DNA of 32,914 nt from Pseudomonas botevensis (GCF_019145475.1 NZ_JAHTKI010000037.1:1-32914); one strand, 5' to 3'. Shown: positions 8,093 through 16,545, numbered from the stretch's first letter. Translations and numbers: made by a program. The notes: generated from the letters alone by a model not told the origin.

Positions 8093-8740
8093 ATGACCCA
8101 GGCTCTGGCAGATATGCGTCGTGATTACACCCGTGATGGCCTGACCGAGGCGCAAGCCCCGGCCGAGCCATTCGCGCTGTTCCACCAGTGGTTCGCCGAC
8201 GCGGTGAAAACCGAACAGGCACCGGTGGAAGCCAATGCCATGACCCTGGCCACGGTCGATGCGGACGGGCGTCCGCATTGCCGCATTCTGCTGCTCAAGG
8301 GCCTGGACGAGCAGGGCTTCACCTTCTTCACCAACTACGACAGTGCCAAGGGCCAGCATCTGGCGGCGAACCCGTTTGCCGCGATGACGTTCTTCTGGCC
8401 GACCCTGGAGCGTCAGGTGCGTATCGAAGGACGAGTGGTGAAGGTCACGCCAGCCGAGTCCGACGCTTACTATCAGGTGCGCCCGTTGGGCAGTCGCCTC
8501 GGCGCCTGGGCCTCACCGCAGAGCCGGGTGATCAATGGAAGGGGGGAGCTGGAAGATTTGCTGAAGGCCACCGAACAGCGTTTCAGCGACACCCAGCCTG
8601 ACTGCCCGCAACACTGGGGTGGTTATCGCCTGCTTCCAGAGCGCATCGAGTTCTGGCAGGGCCGTCCGAGCCGTCTGCATGATCGCCTCAACTACCGTGC
8701 GCAGGGCGCCGACTGGATTCTTGAACGTCTGGCACCCTGA
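8093..8740 (+). CDS. pdxH: Pyridoxamine/pyridoxine 5'-phosphate oxidase
   Basis: This 215-residue enzyme oxidises pyridoxamine or pyridoxine 5'-phosphate to pyridoxal 5'-phosphate with FMN and O2, the last step of vitamin B6 synthesis and salvage. Family hallmarks are visible: VDADGRPHCRILLLKG and FFTNYDSAKGQ (FMN-binding barrel), PTLERQVRIEG, SRLGAWASPQS, and the C-terminal signature RIEFWQGRPSRLHDR ending in a WxxxRLAP-like terminus. The length matches E. coli PdxH (218). ATG 8093 has AAGGAA in front at good spacing. It lies 24 bases after the OmpA-family gene on the same strand. The cytoplasmic flavoprotein is expected to act as a homodimer. Confidence 0.96.
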   Translation: MTQALADMRRDYTRDGLTEAQAPAEPFALFHQWFADAVKTEQAPVEANAMTLATVDADGRPHCRILLLKGLDEQGFTFFTNYDSAKGQHLAANPFAAMTFFWPTLERQVRIEGRVVKVTPAESDAYYQVRPLGSRLGAWASPQSRVINGRGELEDLLKATEQRFSDTQPDCPQHWGGYRLLPERIEFWQGRPSRLHDRLNYRAQGADWILERLAP

Positions 8741-8745
8741 GCAGT

Positions 8746-8982
8746 CTACCGACCGGGATACTCCGCCGCAGCGGCCTCCAGCCATTGCGGCAGATCCCGG
8801 CGCTTGATCTTCTGCGCCTGAGCGTGCGCCAGCCGTTCGAGCATGAAGGCGCGTTTGCCTTCATCCTTGCCGGCCAGCGACAATGCCAGATCGCGATCCA
8901 TCCAGCGTCTGGTCCGCACATACAGCCACCAGTGGAAGTACAGACCGGCGGCGGTGGTGACCACAATGATGAAGTAATCCAT
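8746..8982 (-). CDS. Small hypothetical protein with one N-terminal membrane helix
   Basis: This 78-residue protein begins MDYFIIVVTTAAGLYFHWWLYVRTRRWMDRDLAL: one hydrophobic segment (about residues 3-22), then a positively charged cytoplasmic part predicted to be helical and rich in Arg, Lys and Ala. The ATG at 8982 has AAGGA upstream on the minus strand. A longer in-frame extension to 9075 is disfavoured because it lacks a ribosome site. The stop lies 5 bases from the convergent pdxH stop. I do not recognise a named family. It is probably a conserved Pseudomonas inner-membrane protein of unknown role. Confidence 0.65.
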   Translation of the reverse strand: MDYFIIVVTTAAGLYFHWWLYVRTRRWMDRDLALSLAGKDEGKRAFMLERLAHAQAQKIKRRDLPQWLEAAAAEYPGR

Positions 8983-9150
8983 GGAAATCCTTGGGGTTAC
9001 GACGCAAGTTTTCGAATTTGGCGCTACTGTTGGTGAGTTCGCGAGGGCGCCTGTACCGGGCCTGAATGAAAGCAAATTTGTCCGGGCGGCGTCGTGACAG
9101 GCGTCAAGCAGCGGAGTTTAATGAAAATCTGTTCCTTTGGAGTTGATGCT

Positions 9151-9615
9151 ATGCGTAAGTCTGTTCTGCTGGTTGCTTCCTTTTCCACGATGGCGATGTT
9201 GCTCACCGGCTGCCAATCGAGCCTGACCGGCGACTCCTATTCCCGTGACGAAGCACGTCGCGTGCAGACGATTCGCATGGGCACCATCGAATCCCTGCGT
9301 CCGGTGAAAATCGAAGGCACCAAGACCCCGATCGGCGGGGCCGCCGGTGCAGTGGTCGGCGGTGTTGGCGGCAGCGCCATCGGCGGCGGCAAAGGCAGCA
9401 TCGTGGCAGCGGTCATCGGCGCCGTGGCCGGCGGCCTGATCGGTTCGGCCACTGAAGAAGGCCTGACCCGCACCCAGGGCGTGGAAATCACCGTTCGCGA
9501 AGACGACGGCAGCATGCGCGCCTACGTGCAGCAAGTGCAGGAAAACGAAGTGTTCCGCGTGGGTGAGCGCGTGCGTATCTCCACCGTCGGCGGGACCAGC
9601 CGCGTTTCGCACTAA
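9151..9615 (+). CDS. slyB: SlyB-like glycine-zipper outer-membrane lipoprotein
   Basis: This protein is 154 residues from ATG 9151, which has TTGGAG nine bases upstream and starts a lipoprotein signal (MRKSVLLVAS..LLTGC, Cys21). An upstream ATG at 9121 would hide the signal. Residues 62-100 are a glycine zipper (GGAAGAVVGGVGG, then GAVAGGLIGSA), the 2TM domain found in SlyB/PcpY-type lipoproteins. A C-terminal beta-rich part (VEITVREDDG ... RVGERVRIS) follows. In Enterobacteria SlyB is PhoP-regulated and stabilises outer-membrane proteins under stress. That role is established for the family there, and its use here is inferred. A strong terminator follows. Confidence 0.85.
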   Translation: MRKSVLLVASFSTMAMLLTGCQSSLTGDSYSRDEARRVQTIRMGTIESLRPVKIEGTKTPIGGAAGAVVGGVGGSAIGGGKGSIVAAVIGAVAGGLIGSATEEGLTRTQGVEITVREDDGSMRAYVQQVQENEVFRVGERVRISTVGGTSRVSH

Positions 9616-9633
9616 GCGGGATGTAGAGTAAAG

Positions 9634-9668
9634 AAAAACCCCGATCAGGTGACTGGTCGGGGTTTTTT
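9634..9668 (+). terminator. Rho-independent terminator of slyB
   Basis: A 14-bp stem (arms 9634-9647 and 9654-9667, one G-T pair, loop GGTGAC) has an A tract on the left and TTTTTT on the right. Confidence 0.92.
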
Positions 9669-9756
9669 AGGGCCTGCGTTTATTTGCAAGTGTTTAATTA
9701 GCATTGCAACTCAATTGAAAAAGAAAGGCCGGTTCAGCAATGGTTTTTCCCACCCT

Positions 9757-9805
9757 TTCGTTAACATCGACAGCCCCTCGGAAGGGGCTGCACGACGTTA
9801 ACGAA
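9757..9805. repeat. Nested inverted repeat between slyB and nhaA
   Basis: The outer arms TTCGTTAAC (9757-9765) and GTTAACGAA (9797-9805) are perfect complements. Inside them is a second perfect stem, CAGCCCCT (9771-9778) / AGGGGCTG (9783-9790), with a CGGA loop. The inner hairpin could end nhaA transcription on the minus strand, but no clear T tract follows. The rest of the slyB-nhaA spacer shows no gene. Confidence 0.7.
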
Positions 9806-9864
9806 GCAGGAAAATCGTGACTGTAGGACGCGTCTCTAATGACGTGAAAATTGTTCGCTGTGTA

Positions 9865-11052
9865 TCAGGACGGCAGGGTGTTGTTCCTGCGACTCGCCGC
9901 CGCCGTCACCGCATAACCAATCAATGCCGCGAAAACCGATCCGGTGAGGATCCCCATGCGGTCCATGCCCGCGTACTCGCTGGCGCCGGGCACGAAGGCC
10001 AGTGAGCCGACAAACAGACTCATGGTGAAACCGATCCCGCACAGGATCGCGACACCCAGCACCTGGCCCCAGTTGGCGCCCTGAGGCAGAGCGGCGAGGC
10101 CGATCTTCACGCTGAGCCAGGTCAGGCCGAACACGCCGACGGTCTTGCCCAGCAGCAGGCCGACGGCGATGCCCATCGGTACGTGATGGGTGAAGCTTTC
10201 GGCGGTGACGCCGGTCAGCGACAGGCCGGCGTTGGCGAAGGCGAAGAGCGGCAGGATGCCGTAGGCGACCCATGGATGCAGCGCGTGTTCGAGGCTCAGC
10301 AGCGGCGAAGGCTCGGCGTTCTTCGTGCGCAGCGGGATGCAGAACGCCAAGGTCACACCGGCCAACGTCGCGTGGACACCACTCTTGAGCACGCAGACCC
10401 AGAGGATCAGGCCGACGATCATGTACGGCCCGAGCTTGACCACGCCGAGGCGGTTCATCGCCACCAGCGCCGCGATGCACGCTGCCGCAATTCCCAGCGA
10501 CAGGGTCGAGAGTTCGCCGGAATAGAAGATCGCGATGATCACGATGGCGCCGAGGTCGTCGATGATCGCCAGGGTCATCAGGAACAGCTTCAGCGACACC
10601 GGTACACGTTTGCCCAGCAGGGCCAGCACGCCGAGGGCGAAGGCAATGTCGGTGGCGGTCGGGATCGCCCAGCCATCGAGGGCCGCCGGGTTGTCGCGGT
10701 TGAGGAACCAGTAGATCAGCGCCGGGACCAGCATGCCGCCGATGGCTGCCGCGCCGGGGAGGACGATCTGCGAAGGTTTCGACAGTTGGCCGTCGAGCAC
10801 TTCACGTTTCACTTCCAGGCCGATCAGCAGGAAGAACAGCGCCATCAGGCCGTCGTTGATCCACAGCAGCAGGGGTTTGGCGATTTTCAATGCGCCGATC
10901 TGCGCCACCACGGGGGTGTCGAGCAGGCCGCTGTAGAGCCACGACAGCGGCGAGTTGTTGATGATTAAAGCCAGGATGGCTGCGGCGATCAGTAACAGAC
11001 CGCTGGCAGCTTCCAACTGAAAGAAACGCGTGAAAGTGCTACGCAGAGGCAA
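9865..11052 (-). CDS. nhaA: Na+/H+ antiporter NhaA
   Basis: This 395-residue inner-membrane protein has about 12 membrane segments. It exchanges internal Na+ (or Li+) for protons and so supports pH and salt homeostasis. Key residues match E. coli NhaA with a +2 offset: Asp135 in PTATDIAFAL and the Asp165-Asp166 pair in LAIIDDLGAIV, the transport site on the broken helices. The start is TTG 11052, preceded by GGAGAG five bases upstream on the minus strand; no Met appears before residue 70, so the non-ATG start is well supported. It is divergent from the cysteine-synthase-family gene across a partly AT-rich spacer. Confidence 0.96.
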   Translation of the reverse strand: MPLRSTFTRFFQLEAASGLLLIAAAILALIINNSPLSWLYSGLLDTPVVAQIGALKIAKPLLLWINDGLMALFFLLIGLEVKREVLDGQLSKPSQIVLPGAAAIGGMLVPALIYWFLNRDNPAALDGWAIPTATDIAFALGVLALLGKRVPVSLKLFLMTLAIIDDLGAIVIIAIFYSGELSTLSLGIAAACIAALVAMNRLGVVKLGPYMIVGLILWVCVLKSGVHATLAGVTLAFCIPLRTKNAEPSPLLSLEHALHPWVAYGILPLFAFANAGLSLTGVTAESFTHHVPMGIAVGLLLGKTVGVFGLTWLSVKIGLAALPQGANWGQVLGVAILCGIGFTMSLFVGSLAFVPGASEYAGMDRMGILTGSVFAALIGYAVTAAASRRNNTLPS

Positions 11053-11291
11053 GGTCGCTCTCCATCGGTAAAGTCAAAAGGTGGGACACCCTAACCCGTA
11101 CCGTTAGTTGTTAAAACAAAAGTTATATTCTTTTTTGTTATATGTCGTTACAGGGCGCCGGGTCGATGTGCAGCAGAGCCTAGCAGTTGCCCAGGGTATT
11201 GAAGGTCAGCTGTATCTGTCGGTGTTGTGGGTTTTTTCCTAAGCTTGTGGGTCGAAGGCGCCTCCTGCCCGATTCAAAGAGAACAACAGCC
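11053..11291. promoter_or_regulatory. Divergent control region of nhaA and PLP enzyme
   Basis: This spacer holds an AT-rich block (about 11104-11150), unusual in this GC-rich window. It includes a direct repeat GTTATAT (11122-11128 and 11137-11143, 15 bases apart), read as ATATAAC on the minus strand. These resemble -10 elements or the half-sites of a LysR-type regulator. Which gene they serve cannot be settled by eye. Confidence 0.45.
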
Positions 11292-12386
11292 ATGAGCGAC
11301 AACCGACAGTGGGCTCGCGAAGCCATCCGGATCATCGAAGCCGACTTTCAGCGCAGCGCCGACACTCACCTGATCCCTTTGCCGCTGCCGGGTTTTCCGG
11401 GCATCGAGTTGTACTTCAAGGATGAGTCCAGCCATCCCACCGGCAGTCTCAAGCATCGGCTGGCGCGCTCGCTGTTCCTCTACGCGCTGTGTAATGGCTG
11501 GCTCAAGCCCGGTGCGCCGGTGATCGAAGCGTCCAGCGGTTCGACGGCGATTTCCGAGGCGTATTTCGCCCGAATGCTTGGCCTGCCGTTCATTGCGGTG
11601 ATGCCGGCGACCACTTCGAAGGAAAAAATCGCCCAGATCGCGTTTTACGGCGGACAGAGTCATCTGGTGGACGATCCGACGCAGATCTACGCCGAATCCG
11701 AGCGTCTGGCCCGCGAGCATGACGGCCATTTCATCGACCAGTTCACCTACGCCGAGCGCGCCACCGACTGGCGCGCGAACAACAACATCGCCGAATCGAT
11801 CTTCCAGCAGATGCGCTACGAGCGGCATCCCGAACCGAGCTGGCTGATCTCCAGCCCCGGCACTGGCGGCACCACTGCCACGCTCGGCCGCTATGTGCGT
11901 TATCGCCAGCACTGCACCCGCGTGTTGTGCGCCGACGCCGAGCGTTCGGTGTTCTTCGACTACTACCAGACCGGCGACGCCAGCCTGCGCCTGAGCCACG
12001 GTTCGCGGATCGAAGGGATCGGCCGGCCACGGGTCGAAGCCTCGTTCCTGCCCAAGGTGATCGACGCGATGGTCAAGGTGCCGGACGCCTTGTCACTGGC
12101 GGCCATGCACTATCTGGCGCAGCGTCTGGGCCGGCATGTGGGCGGGTCGAGCGGGACCAACCTGATCGGCGCCTTGATGGCCGCGCAGCAGATGAAAGCG
12201 GCGGGAACGTCTGGGTCGATCGTGGCGATCTTGTGCGATGGCGGCGAGCGCTATGCCGACACCTATTACGATCAGGCGTGGCTCAAGGCGCAGGGCTATG
12301 AGCTGGATGGATTGATCGCGACGGTAGCGGCGACGGCAGAGCGAGGGGAGGCGTTGCCGACTTCGGTGCTGCGCGCGAATATCTGA
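11292..12386 (+). CDS. PLP-dependent cysteine-synthase-family enzyme
   Basis: This 364-residue protein belongs to the fold-type II PLP family (cysteine synthase/cystathionine beta-synthase-like). The PLP lysine lies in SSHPTGSLKHRLA, an asparagine/serine loop in EASSGSTAISEA, the phosphate-binding glycine loop in SSPGTGGTTATLGRY, and a late GGSSGTNLIGAL segment. The insert DDPTQIYAESERLA and the C-terminal YADTYYD motif separate it from CysK/CysM, so it may be a cysteine desulfhydrase, a thiocysteine-related lyase or a synthase with another nucleophile. ATG 11292 is preferred over an upstream frame that adds a Cys/Arg-rich, signal-less leader. It is probably monocistronic, ended by the REPIN that follows. 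Confidence 0.8.
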   Translation: MSDNRQWAREAIRIIEADFQRSADTHLIPLPLPGFPGIELYFKDESSHPTGSLKHRLARSLFLYALCNGWLKPGAPVIEASSGSTAISEAYFARMLGLPFIAVMPATTSKEKIAQIAFYGGQSHLVDDPTQIYAESERLAREHDGHFIDQFTYAERATDWRANNNIAESIFQQMRYERHPEPSWLISSPGTGGTTATLGRYVRYRQHCTRVLCADAERSVFFDYYQTGDASLRLSHGSRIEGIGRPRVEASFLPKVIDAMVKVPDALSLAAMHYLAQRLGRHVGGSSGTNLIGALMAAQQMKAAGTSGSIVAILCDGGERYADTYYDQAWLKAQGYELDGLIATVAATAERGEALPTSVLRANI

Positions 12387-12404
12387 AGAACACCTCAAAA
12401 CCAA

Positions 12405-12493
12405 TGTGGGAGCGAGCTTGCTCGCGAATGCGGTTTCACTTTCAACATGTGTGTTGATTGATCCACCGCTTTCGCAGCAAGCTCGCTCCCACA
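12405..12493. repeat. REPIN (paired inverted REP sequences)
   Basis: Two perfect 18-bp inverted arms, TGTGGGAGCGAGCTTGCT (12405-12422) and its complement (12476-12493), flank a further imperfect stem. The right arm is followed by GGTTTTTTAG, so it may also end transcription of the PLP gene. The sequence is the common fluorescens-group REP type. It lies between convergent genes. Confidence 0.9.
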
Positions 12494-12504
12494 GGTTTTT
12501 TAGA

Positions 12505-14118
12505 TCAGGCTTCCAGGCCGAGGATGTCGCGAGCCACGGCTTCGGCGATGCGAATCCCGTCAACGCCTGCCGACAGAATCCCGCCCGCATAACCCGCGCC
12601 TTCACCGGCCGGGAACAGACCTTTGACGTTCATGCTTTGCAGCGTCTCGTCGCGGGTGATGCGCAGCGGCGACGAGGTGCGGGTCTCGATCCCGGTCAGC
12701 ACCGCGTCGTGCAGCGAGTAGCCGCGAATCTGCTTCTCGAACGCCGGCAAGGCTTCACGGATCGCTTCGATGGCGAAATCCGGCAAGGCCAGCGCCAGGT
12801 CGCCCAGCGCCACGCCCGGTTTGTACGACGGCTCGACTTCGCCCAGTTCGGTCGAAGGCGTGCCGGCGATGAAGTCGCCGACCAATTGTGCCGGGGCCTT
12901 GTAGTCGCTGCCGCCGAGGATGAATGCGTGGGATTCCAGGCGTTCCTGCAACTCGATCCCCGCCAGCGGGCCGCCCGGATAATCGACTTCCGGGGTGATG
13001 CCGACGACGATGCCGGAGTTGGCATTGCGTTCGTTACGCGAGTATTGGCTCATGCCGTTGGTCACCACGCGGTTCGGCTCGGAAGTCGCCGCGACCACGG
13101 TGCCGCCCGGGCACATGCAGAAGCTGTAGACCGAGCGACCGTTTTTGGCGTGGTGCACCAGTTTGTAATCGGCGGCGCCGAGTTTCGGGTGGCCGGCATA
13201 CTTGCCCAGTCGCGCGCGGTCAATCAGCGATTGCGGGTGCTCGATGCGGAAACCCACCGAAAACGGTTTGGCTTCCATGAATACGCCACGGCTGTGCAGC
13301 ATGCGGAAGGTGTCGCGGGCGCTGTGGCCGAGGGCCAGAACCACGTGCTTCGAACGCAGGGTTTCGCCGCTGGCCAGCTCGACGCCGACCAGTTGGCCGT
13401 CTTCGATCAGCACGTCGGTAACGCGTTCCTGGAAGCGCACTTCACCACCCAGCTCGCGGATCTGTTCGCGCATGTTCTCGACCATCCCGGTCAGGCGGAA
13501 CGTACCGATGTGCGGTTTGCTGACGTAGAGGATTTCCTCCGGGGCGCCAGCCTTGACGAACTCGTGCAGGACTTTGCGCCCGAGGAACTTCGGGTCCTTG
13601 ATCTGGCTGTAGAGTTTGCCGTCGGAGAATGTCCCCGCGCCGCCTTCGCCGAACTGCACGTTGGACTCGGGGTTGAGCACGCTTTTGCGCCACAGGCCCC
13701 AGGTGTCCTTGGTGCGCTGGCGCACTTCGGTGCCGCGCTCGAGGATGATCGGCTTGAAGCCCATCTGCGCCAGCAGCAGGCCGGCGAAGATCCCGCACGG
13801 GCCGAAGCCGACCACGATCGGGCGTTCGCTCAGGTCGTTCGGCGCCTGGCCGACGAACTTGTAGCTGACATCCGGCGCCACATTGACGTTACGGTCGTCG
13901 GCGAACTTGCCCAATACCTTGGCCTCGTCGCGCACGCTGAGGTCGATGGTGTAGATGAAGCACAGTTCGGAGGACTTTTTGCGCGCATCGTAGCTGCGCT
14001 TGAACAAGGTGAAATCGAGCAGGTCATCGCTGGCGATCCCCAGGCGCTGCACGATGGCGGCGCGCAGGTCTTCGTCGGGATGGTCGATCGGCAGCTTGAG
14101 TTCGGTAATTCGTAACAT
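12505..14118 (-). CDS. FAD-dependent dehydrogenase (COG2509 type)
   Basis: This protein is 537 residues from ATG 14118 (MLRITELKLP). An N-terminal domain of about 95 residues with predicted alpha/beta structure precedes a Rossmann FAD site PIVVGFGPCGIFAGLLLAQMG (100-120), followed by ILERG, the ribose-binding acid. A central part carries LGHSARDTFRML and CMCPGGTVVAATSE, and a C-terminal FPAGEGAGYAGGI motif binds the second FAD half. This arrangement matches the uncharacterised FAD-dependent dehydrogenase family, for which the substrate is unknown. It is probably cytoplasmic. A perfect TATAAT lies about 55 bases upstream on the minus strand. A separate minus-strand lipoprotein gene ends 95 bases upstream. 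Confidence 0.85.
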   Translation of the reverse strand: MLRITELKLPIDHPDEDLRAAIVQRLGIASDDLLDFTLFKRSYDARKKSSELCFIYTIDLSVRDEAKVLGKFADDRNVNVAPDVSYKFVGQAPNDLSERPIVVGFGPCGIFAGLLLAQMGFKPIILERGTEVRQRTKDTWGLWRKSVLNPESNVQFGEGGAGTFSDGKLYSQIKDPKFLGRKVLHEFVKAGAPEEILYVSKPHIGTFRLTGMVENMREQIRELGGEVRFQERVTDVLIEDGQLVGVELASGETLRSKHVVLALGHSARDTFRMLHSRGVFMEAKPFSVGFRIEHPQSLIDRARLGKYAGHPKLGAADYKLVHHAKNGRSVYSFCMCPGGTVVAATSEPNRVVTNGMSQYSRNERNANSGIVVGITPEVDYPGGPLAGIELQERLESHAFILGGSDYKAPAQLVGDFIAGTPSTELGEVEPSYKPGVALGDLALALPDFAIEAIREALPAFEKQIRGYSLHDAVLTGIETRTSSPLRITRDETLQSMNVKGLFPAGEGAGYAGGILSAGVDGIRIAEAVARDILGLEA

Positions 14119-14172
14119 GACAGGATCCGGTTCGCGGGGCGCACAACTGCGCCAGGGCGTTTGAAGGCGGCG

Positions 14173-14178
14173 ATTATA
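14173..14178 (-). promoter_or_regulatory. Consensus -10 (TATAAT) for the FAD dehydrogenase gene
   Basis: On the minus strand TATAAT lies 55 bases before the ATG, inside GC-rich DNA where it is unlikely by chance. The -35 region at 17 bases is poor, so the promoter may need an activator. It lies between the upstream lipoprotein stop and this gene, so it would uncouple the two. Confidence 0.5.
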
Positions 14179-14213
14179 AGCCGCAACGGCCGGATCCCGT
14201 GAGGCTAAAACGA

Positions 14214-14867
14214 TCAGTCGTTGCGTGATCCGCCGAAATACCCGCAGCCGCGCTGCACCTTGCCGTCGATCCGCAACTCGGCGCTCATGTGCTGGACGCT
14301 GCCGGTGCTGCTGTCGACGCAACGTTGCGGCGCCACCCACAACTCGATGCGCTGGTTGTTGGCTTCGCTGCTGAGGTTGAAACGGCCATCGCCCAGTTGC
14401 TCTTCGACGTAGGGCACGGCCAGTGGTGGCTGGCCTTCGCGGTCAATGACCATGCCCTTGCCGCTGACCTTGACGTTCCATTCCGGGCCGTGGCCGGCGG
14501 CGCGCAGGATCAGCAACTTGAAGTTCGGATCATCGCAGGCGGTGCCGGAGCGTTCGACGCGGTATAGCTGGCTCAGGTCGAGGCGGTCGCCGGCGACCTT
14601 GCCGCGCACGTCGGCGAACAGTTTGCCCTGCTCATCGGCGAGGGTCGCCGCTTCTTGCAGGATGCTGGTGCCGCCGATGTCGTTGACCACCAGCTGGCGC
14701 GGGTCCTGGCATGGCTGGAACACCAGTTTGCCATCGGCGGCGGTCAGTTGCCCCTGCATCCGCGTCTGGCCGGCGTGAGAAGCGCTTTCACGCTGGCCAT
14801 CGAACAACTGGCATGCGGCAAACAGCGGCAGCAGGGCAACAACGATCAACGAACGGGCAACACGCAT
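14214..14867 (-). CDS. Hypothetical lipoprotein with COG3650-like domain
   Basis: This 217-residue protein starts MRVARSLIVVALLPLFAACQ, a lipoprotein signal with Cys19 and Gln at +2, pointing to the outer membrane or periplasmic face. The mature part is beta-rich. The middle contains YRVERSGTACDDPNFKLLI, and the C-terminus has WVAPQRCVDSSTGSVQHMSAELRIDGKVQRGCGYFGG. The Cys residues near the end and the RGCGYFG ending resemble the COG3650 family (often with MliC-like neighbours), a resemblance recalled from motif style only. The function is unknown. It is followed 95 bases later by the FAD dehydrogenase on the same strand. Confidence 0.7.
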   Translation of the reverse strand: MRVARSLIVVALLPLFAACQLFDGQRESASHAGQTRMQGQLTAADGKLVFQPCQDPRQLVVNDIGGTSILQEAATLADEQGKLFADVRGKVAGDRLDLSQLYRVERSGTACDDPNFKLLILRAAGHGPEWNVKVSGKGMVIDREGQPPLAVPYVEEQLGDGRFNLSSEANNQRIELWVAPQRCVDSSTGSVQHMSAELRIDGKVQRGCGYFGGSRND

Positions 14868-14926
14868 CTTTGGCTCTCCAGACAGGTGCCGCCACGTTAC
14901 GCAGCCTGACCGTTCATCACAAGGGT

Positions 14927-15526
14927 TTAGCCCACGTGAAAGGTCTGACCTGTCTGCAAGCCTTCGACACTTTTGGCGTAGGCCAATGCCACATCGGCTG
15001 CAGGAACCGGCTTGTAACCCCGGAAATACGGGGCGTAACTACCCATGGCTTCCACCAGCACGGTCGGGCTGATCGAGTTCACCCGCAGACCACGCGGCAG
15101 CTCGATGGCGGCAGCGCGAACAAAGCTGTCGAGGGCGCCGTTGACCAGTGCCGCCGAAGCGCCGCTGCGAATCGGGTCGTGGCTCAGCACGCCGGTGGTG
15201 AGGGTGAACGATGCGCCGTCGTTGGCGAATTCGCGGCCGATCAGCAGCAGATTGACCTGGCCCATCAGTTTGTCTTTCAGACCCAGCGCGAAGCTGTCTT
15301 CGGTCATTTCGCCCAGCGGTGCGAAGGTCACGTTGCCGGCGGCGCAGACCAGGGCGTCGAACTTGCCGGTCTGCTCGAACAGTTTGCGAATCGACGCGCT
15401 GTCGCTGATGTCCACCTGGAAGTCGCCGCTGTTGCGGCCGATGCGGATGACGTCATGACGTTGCGACAGTTCTTTGTCCACGGCCGAACCGATGGTGCCG
15501 CCAGCGCCTATCAACAGAATTTTCAT
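14927..15526 (-). CDS. Atypical short-chain dehydrogenase/reductase
   Basis: This 199-residue Rossmann protein starts MKILLIGAGGTIGSAV, giving the TGxxxGxG-type dinucleotide loop at residues 7-13, then IGRNSGDFQVDISD (cofactor acid region) and VCAAGNV, the NNAG-like motif. Aligned to ordinary SDRs through FVRAAAIELPRGLRVNSISP, the positions of catalytic Tyr and Lys (YxxxK) fall on Ala and Asn, so classical catalysis looks lost. It may be a cofactor-sensing or unusual reductase. It is divergent from the LysR regulator with 104 bases between starts, a common arrangement in which the regulator controls its neighbour. Confidence 0.8.
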   Translation of the reverse strand: MKILLIGAGGTIGSAVDKELSQRHDVIRIGRNSGDFQVDISDSASIRKLFEQTGKFDALVCAAGNVTFAPLGEMTEDSFALGLKDKLMGQVNLLLIGREFANDGASFTLTTGVLSHDPIRSGASAALVNGALDSFVRAAAIELPRGLRVNSISPTVLVEAMGSYAPYFRGYKPVPAADVALAYAKSVEGLQTGQTFHVG

Positions 15527-15609
15527 CGTGCTGTGCCTCGAGTGATTGAACGAGGTTTCAGTCTAGAGTGGTTTTTTCTGCGGATAAGCGCACTAATGGG
15601 CAACCTTTG

Positions 15610-15625
15610 GTTTTCAAATGGAAAC
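15610..15625. promoter_or_regulatory. Candidate LysR-type operator next to the regulator start
   Basis: GTTTTC-AAAT-GGAAAC forms a near-perfect dyad (one mismatch) directly upstream of the LysR ATG 15631. The position suits autorepression. Confidence 0.4.
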
Positions 15626-15630
15626 AATCC

Positions 15631-16545
15631 ATGAGCGAGATGGATGATCTGGCGGCGTTCGCCGTGTTGATCGATGCCGGCAGTTTTACCCTGGCGGCGC
15701 AGCAACTGGGCTGCAGCAAAGGTCAGTTGTCCAAGCGCATCAGTCAGTTGGAGGCGCGGTTTTGCGTGGTGTTGCTGCAACGCACGACGCGCCGTTTGAG
15801 CCTGACGGCGGCGGGCGCGGCTTTGTTACCTCAGGCCCAGGCGCTTGTCGTTCAGGTGGAACGGGCGCGTCAGGCATTGGCGCGGCTGAAGGACGACATG
15901 GCCGGCCCGGTGCGTATGACGGTTCCGGTGTCGCTGGGAGAAACGTTCTTCGACGGCCTGTTGCTGGAGTTCTCGCAGAAATACCCGCAAGTGCAGATCG
16001 AGCTGGAGCTGAACAACAGTTTCCGCGATCTGTCCCGGGACAGTTTCGACCTCGCCATCCGTACCGAGGTGGCCAATGACGAAAGGCTGGTCGCCAGGCC
16101 GTTGCTGGCCTGGCAGGAAATGACCTGCGCCAGTCCTGCCTACCTTGAGCGTTTCGGTGAACCGCTGACACCCCAGGCACTGGCTGAGCATCGCTGCCTG
16201 CTCAACAGCCATTACAGCGACCGCGAGGAATGGCTGTATCACCAGCAGCACGAACTGTTGCGGGTGCCCGTATCGGGGCCGTTCGCCAGCAACCATTACA
16301 ACCTGTTGAAGAAAGCCGCACTGGCCGGTGCCGGCATCGCCCGTCTGCCTTCCTACCTGTTGCAGACCGAATTGGCCGATGGGCGATTACGCTGGCTCCT
16401 GCGCGATTTTCAGACCCGGCGCATGCCGATGTACCTCGTGCATCCGTATCAGGGTGGCTTGCCGAAACGTACCCAGGTGCTGGCGGACTATCTGATTGGC
16501 TGGTTCAAGCGCAGCGGCGAGGCGCTGGATCGACTGTCGCGATAA
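15631..16545 (+). CDS. LysR-family transcriptional regulator
   Basis: This protein is 304 residues from ATG 15631. The N-terminal winged helix-turn-helix (about residues 4-62) shows FAVLIDAGSFTLAAQQLGCSKGQLSKRISQLE and RTTRRLSLTAAG, typical of LysR proteins of the CrgA/DsdC-like group. An effector-binding domain follows from about 90 (GPVRMTVPVSLGETFFDGLL). Proteins of this branch usually control an adjacent divergent gene, here the atypical SDR. An upstream in-frame start at 15568 lacks a ribosome site and would add a leader outside the family. The stop is only 12 bases from the convergent DoxX stop, with no terminator visible between them. Confidence 0.9.
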   Translation: MSEMDDLAAFAVLIDAGSFTLAAQQLGCSKGQLSKRISQLEARFCVVLLQRTTRRLSLTAAGAALLPQAQALVVQVERARQALARLKDDMAGPVRMTVPVSLGETFFDGLLLEFSQKYPQVQIELELNNSFRDLSRDSFDLAIRTEVANDERLVARPLLAWQEMTCASPAYLERFGEPLTPQALAEHRCLLNSHYSDREEWLYHQQHELLRVPVSGPFASNHYNLLKKAALAGAGIARLPSYLLQTELADGRLRWLLRDFQTRRMPMYLVHPYQGGLPKRTQVLADYLIGWFKRSGEALDRLSR

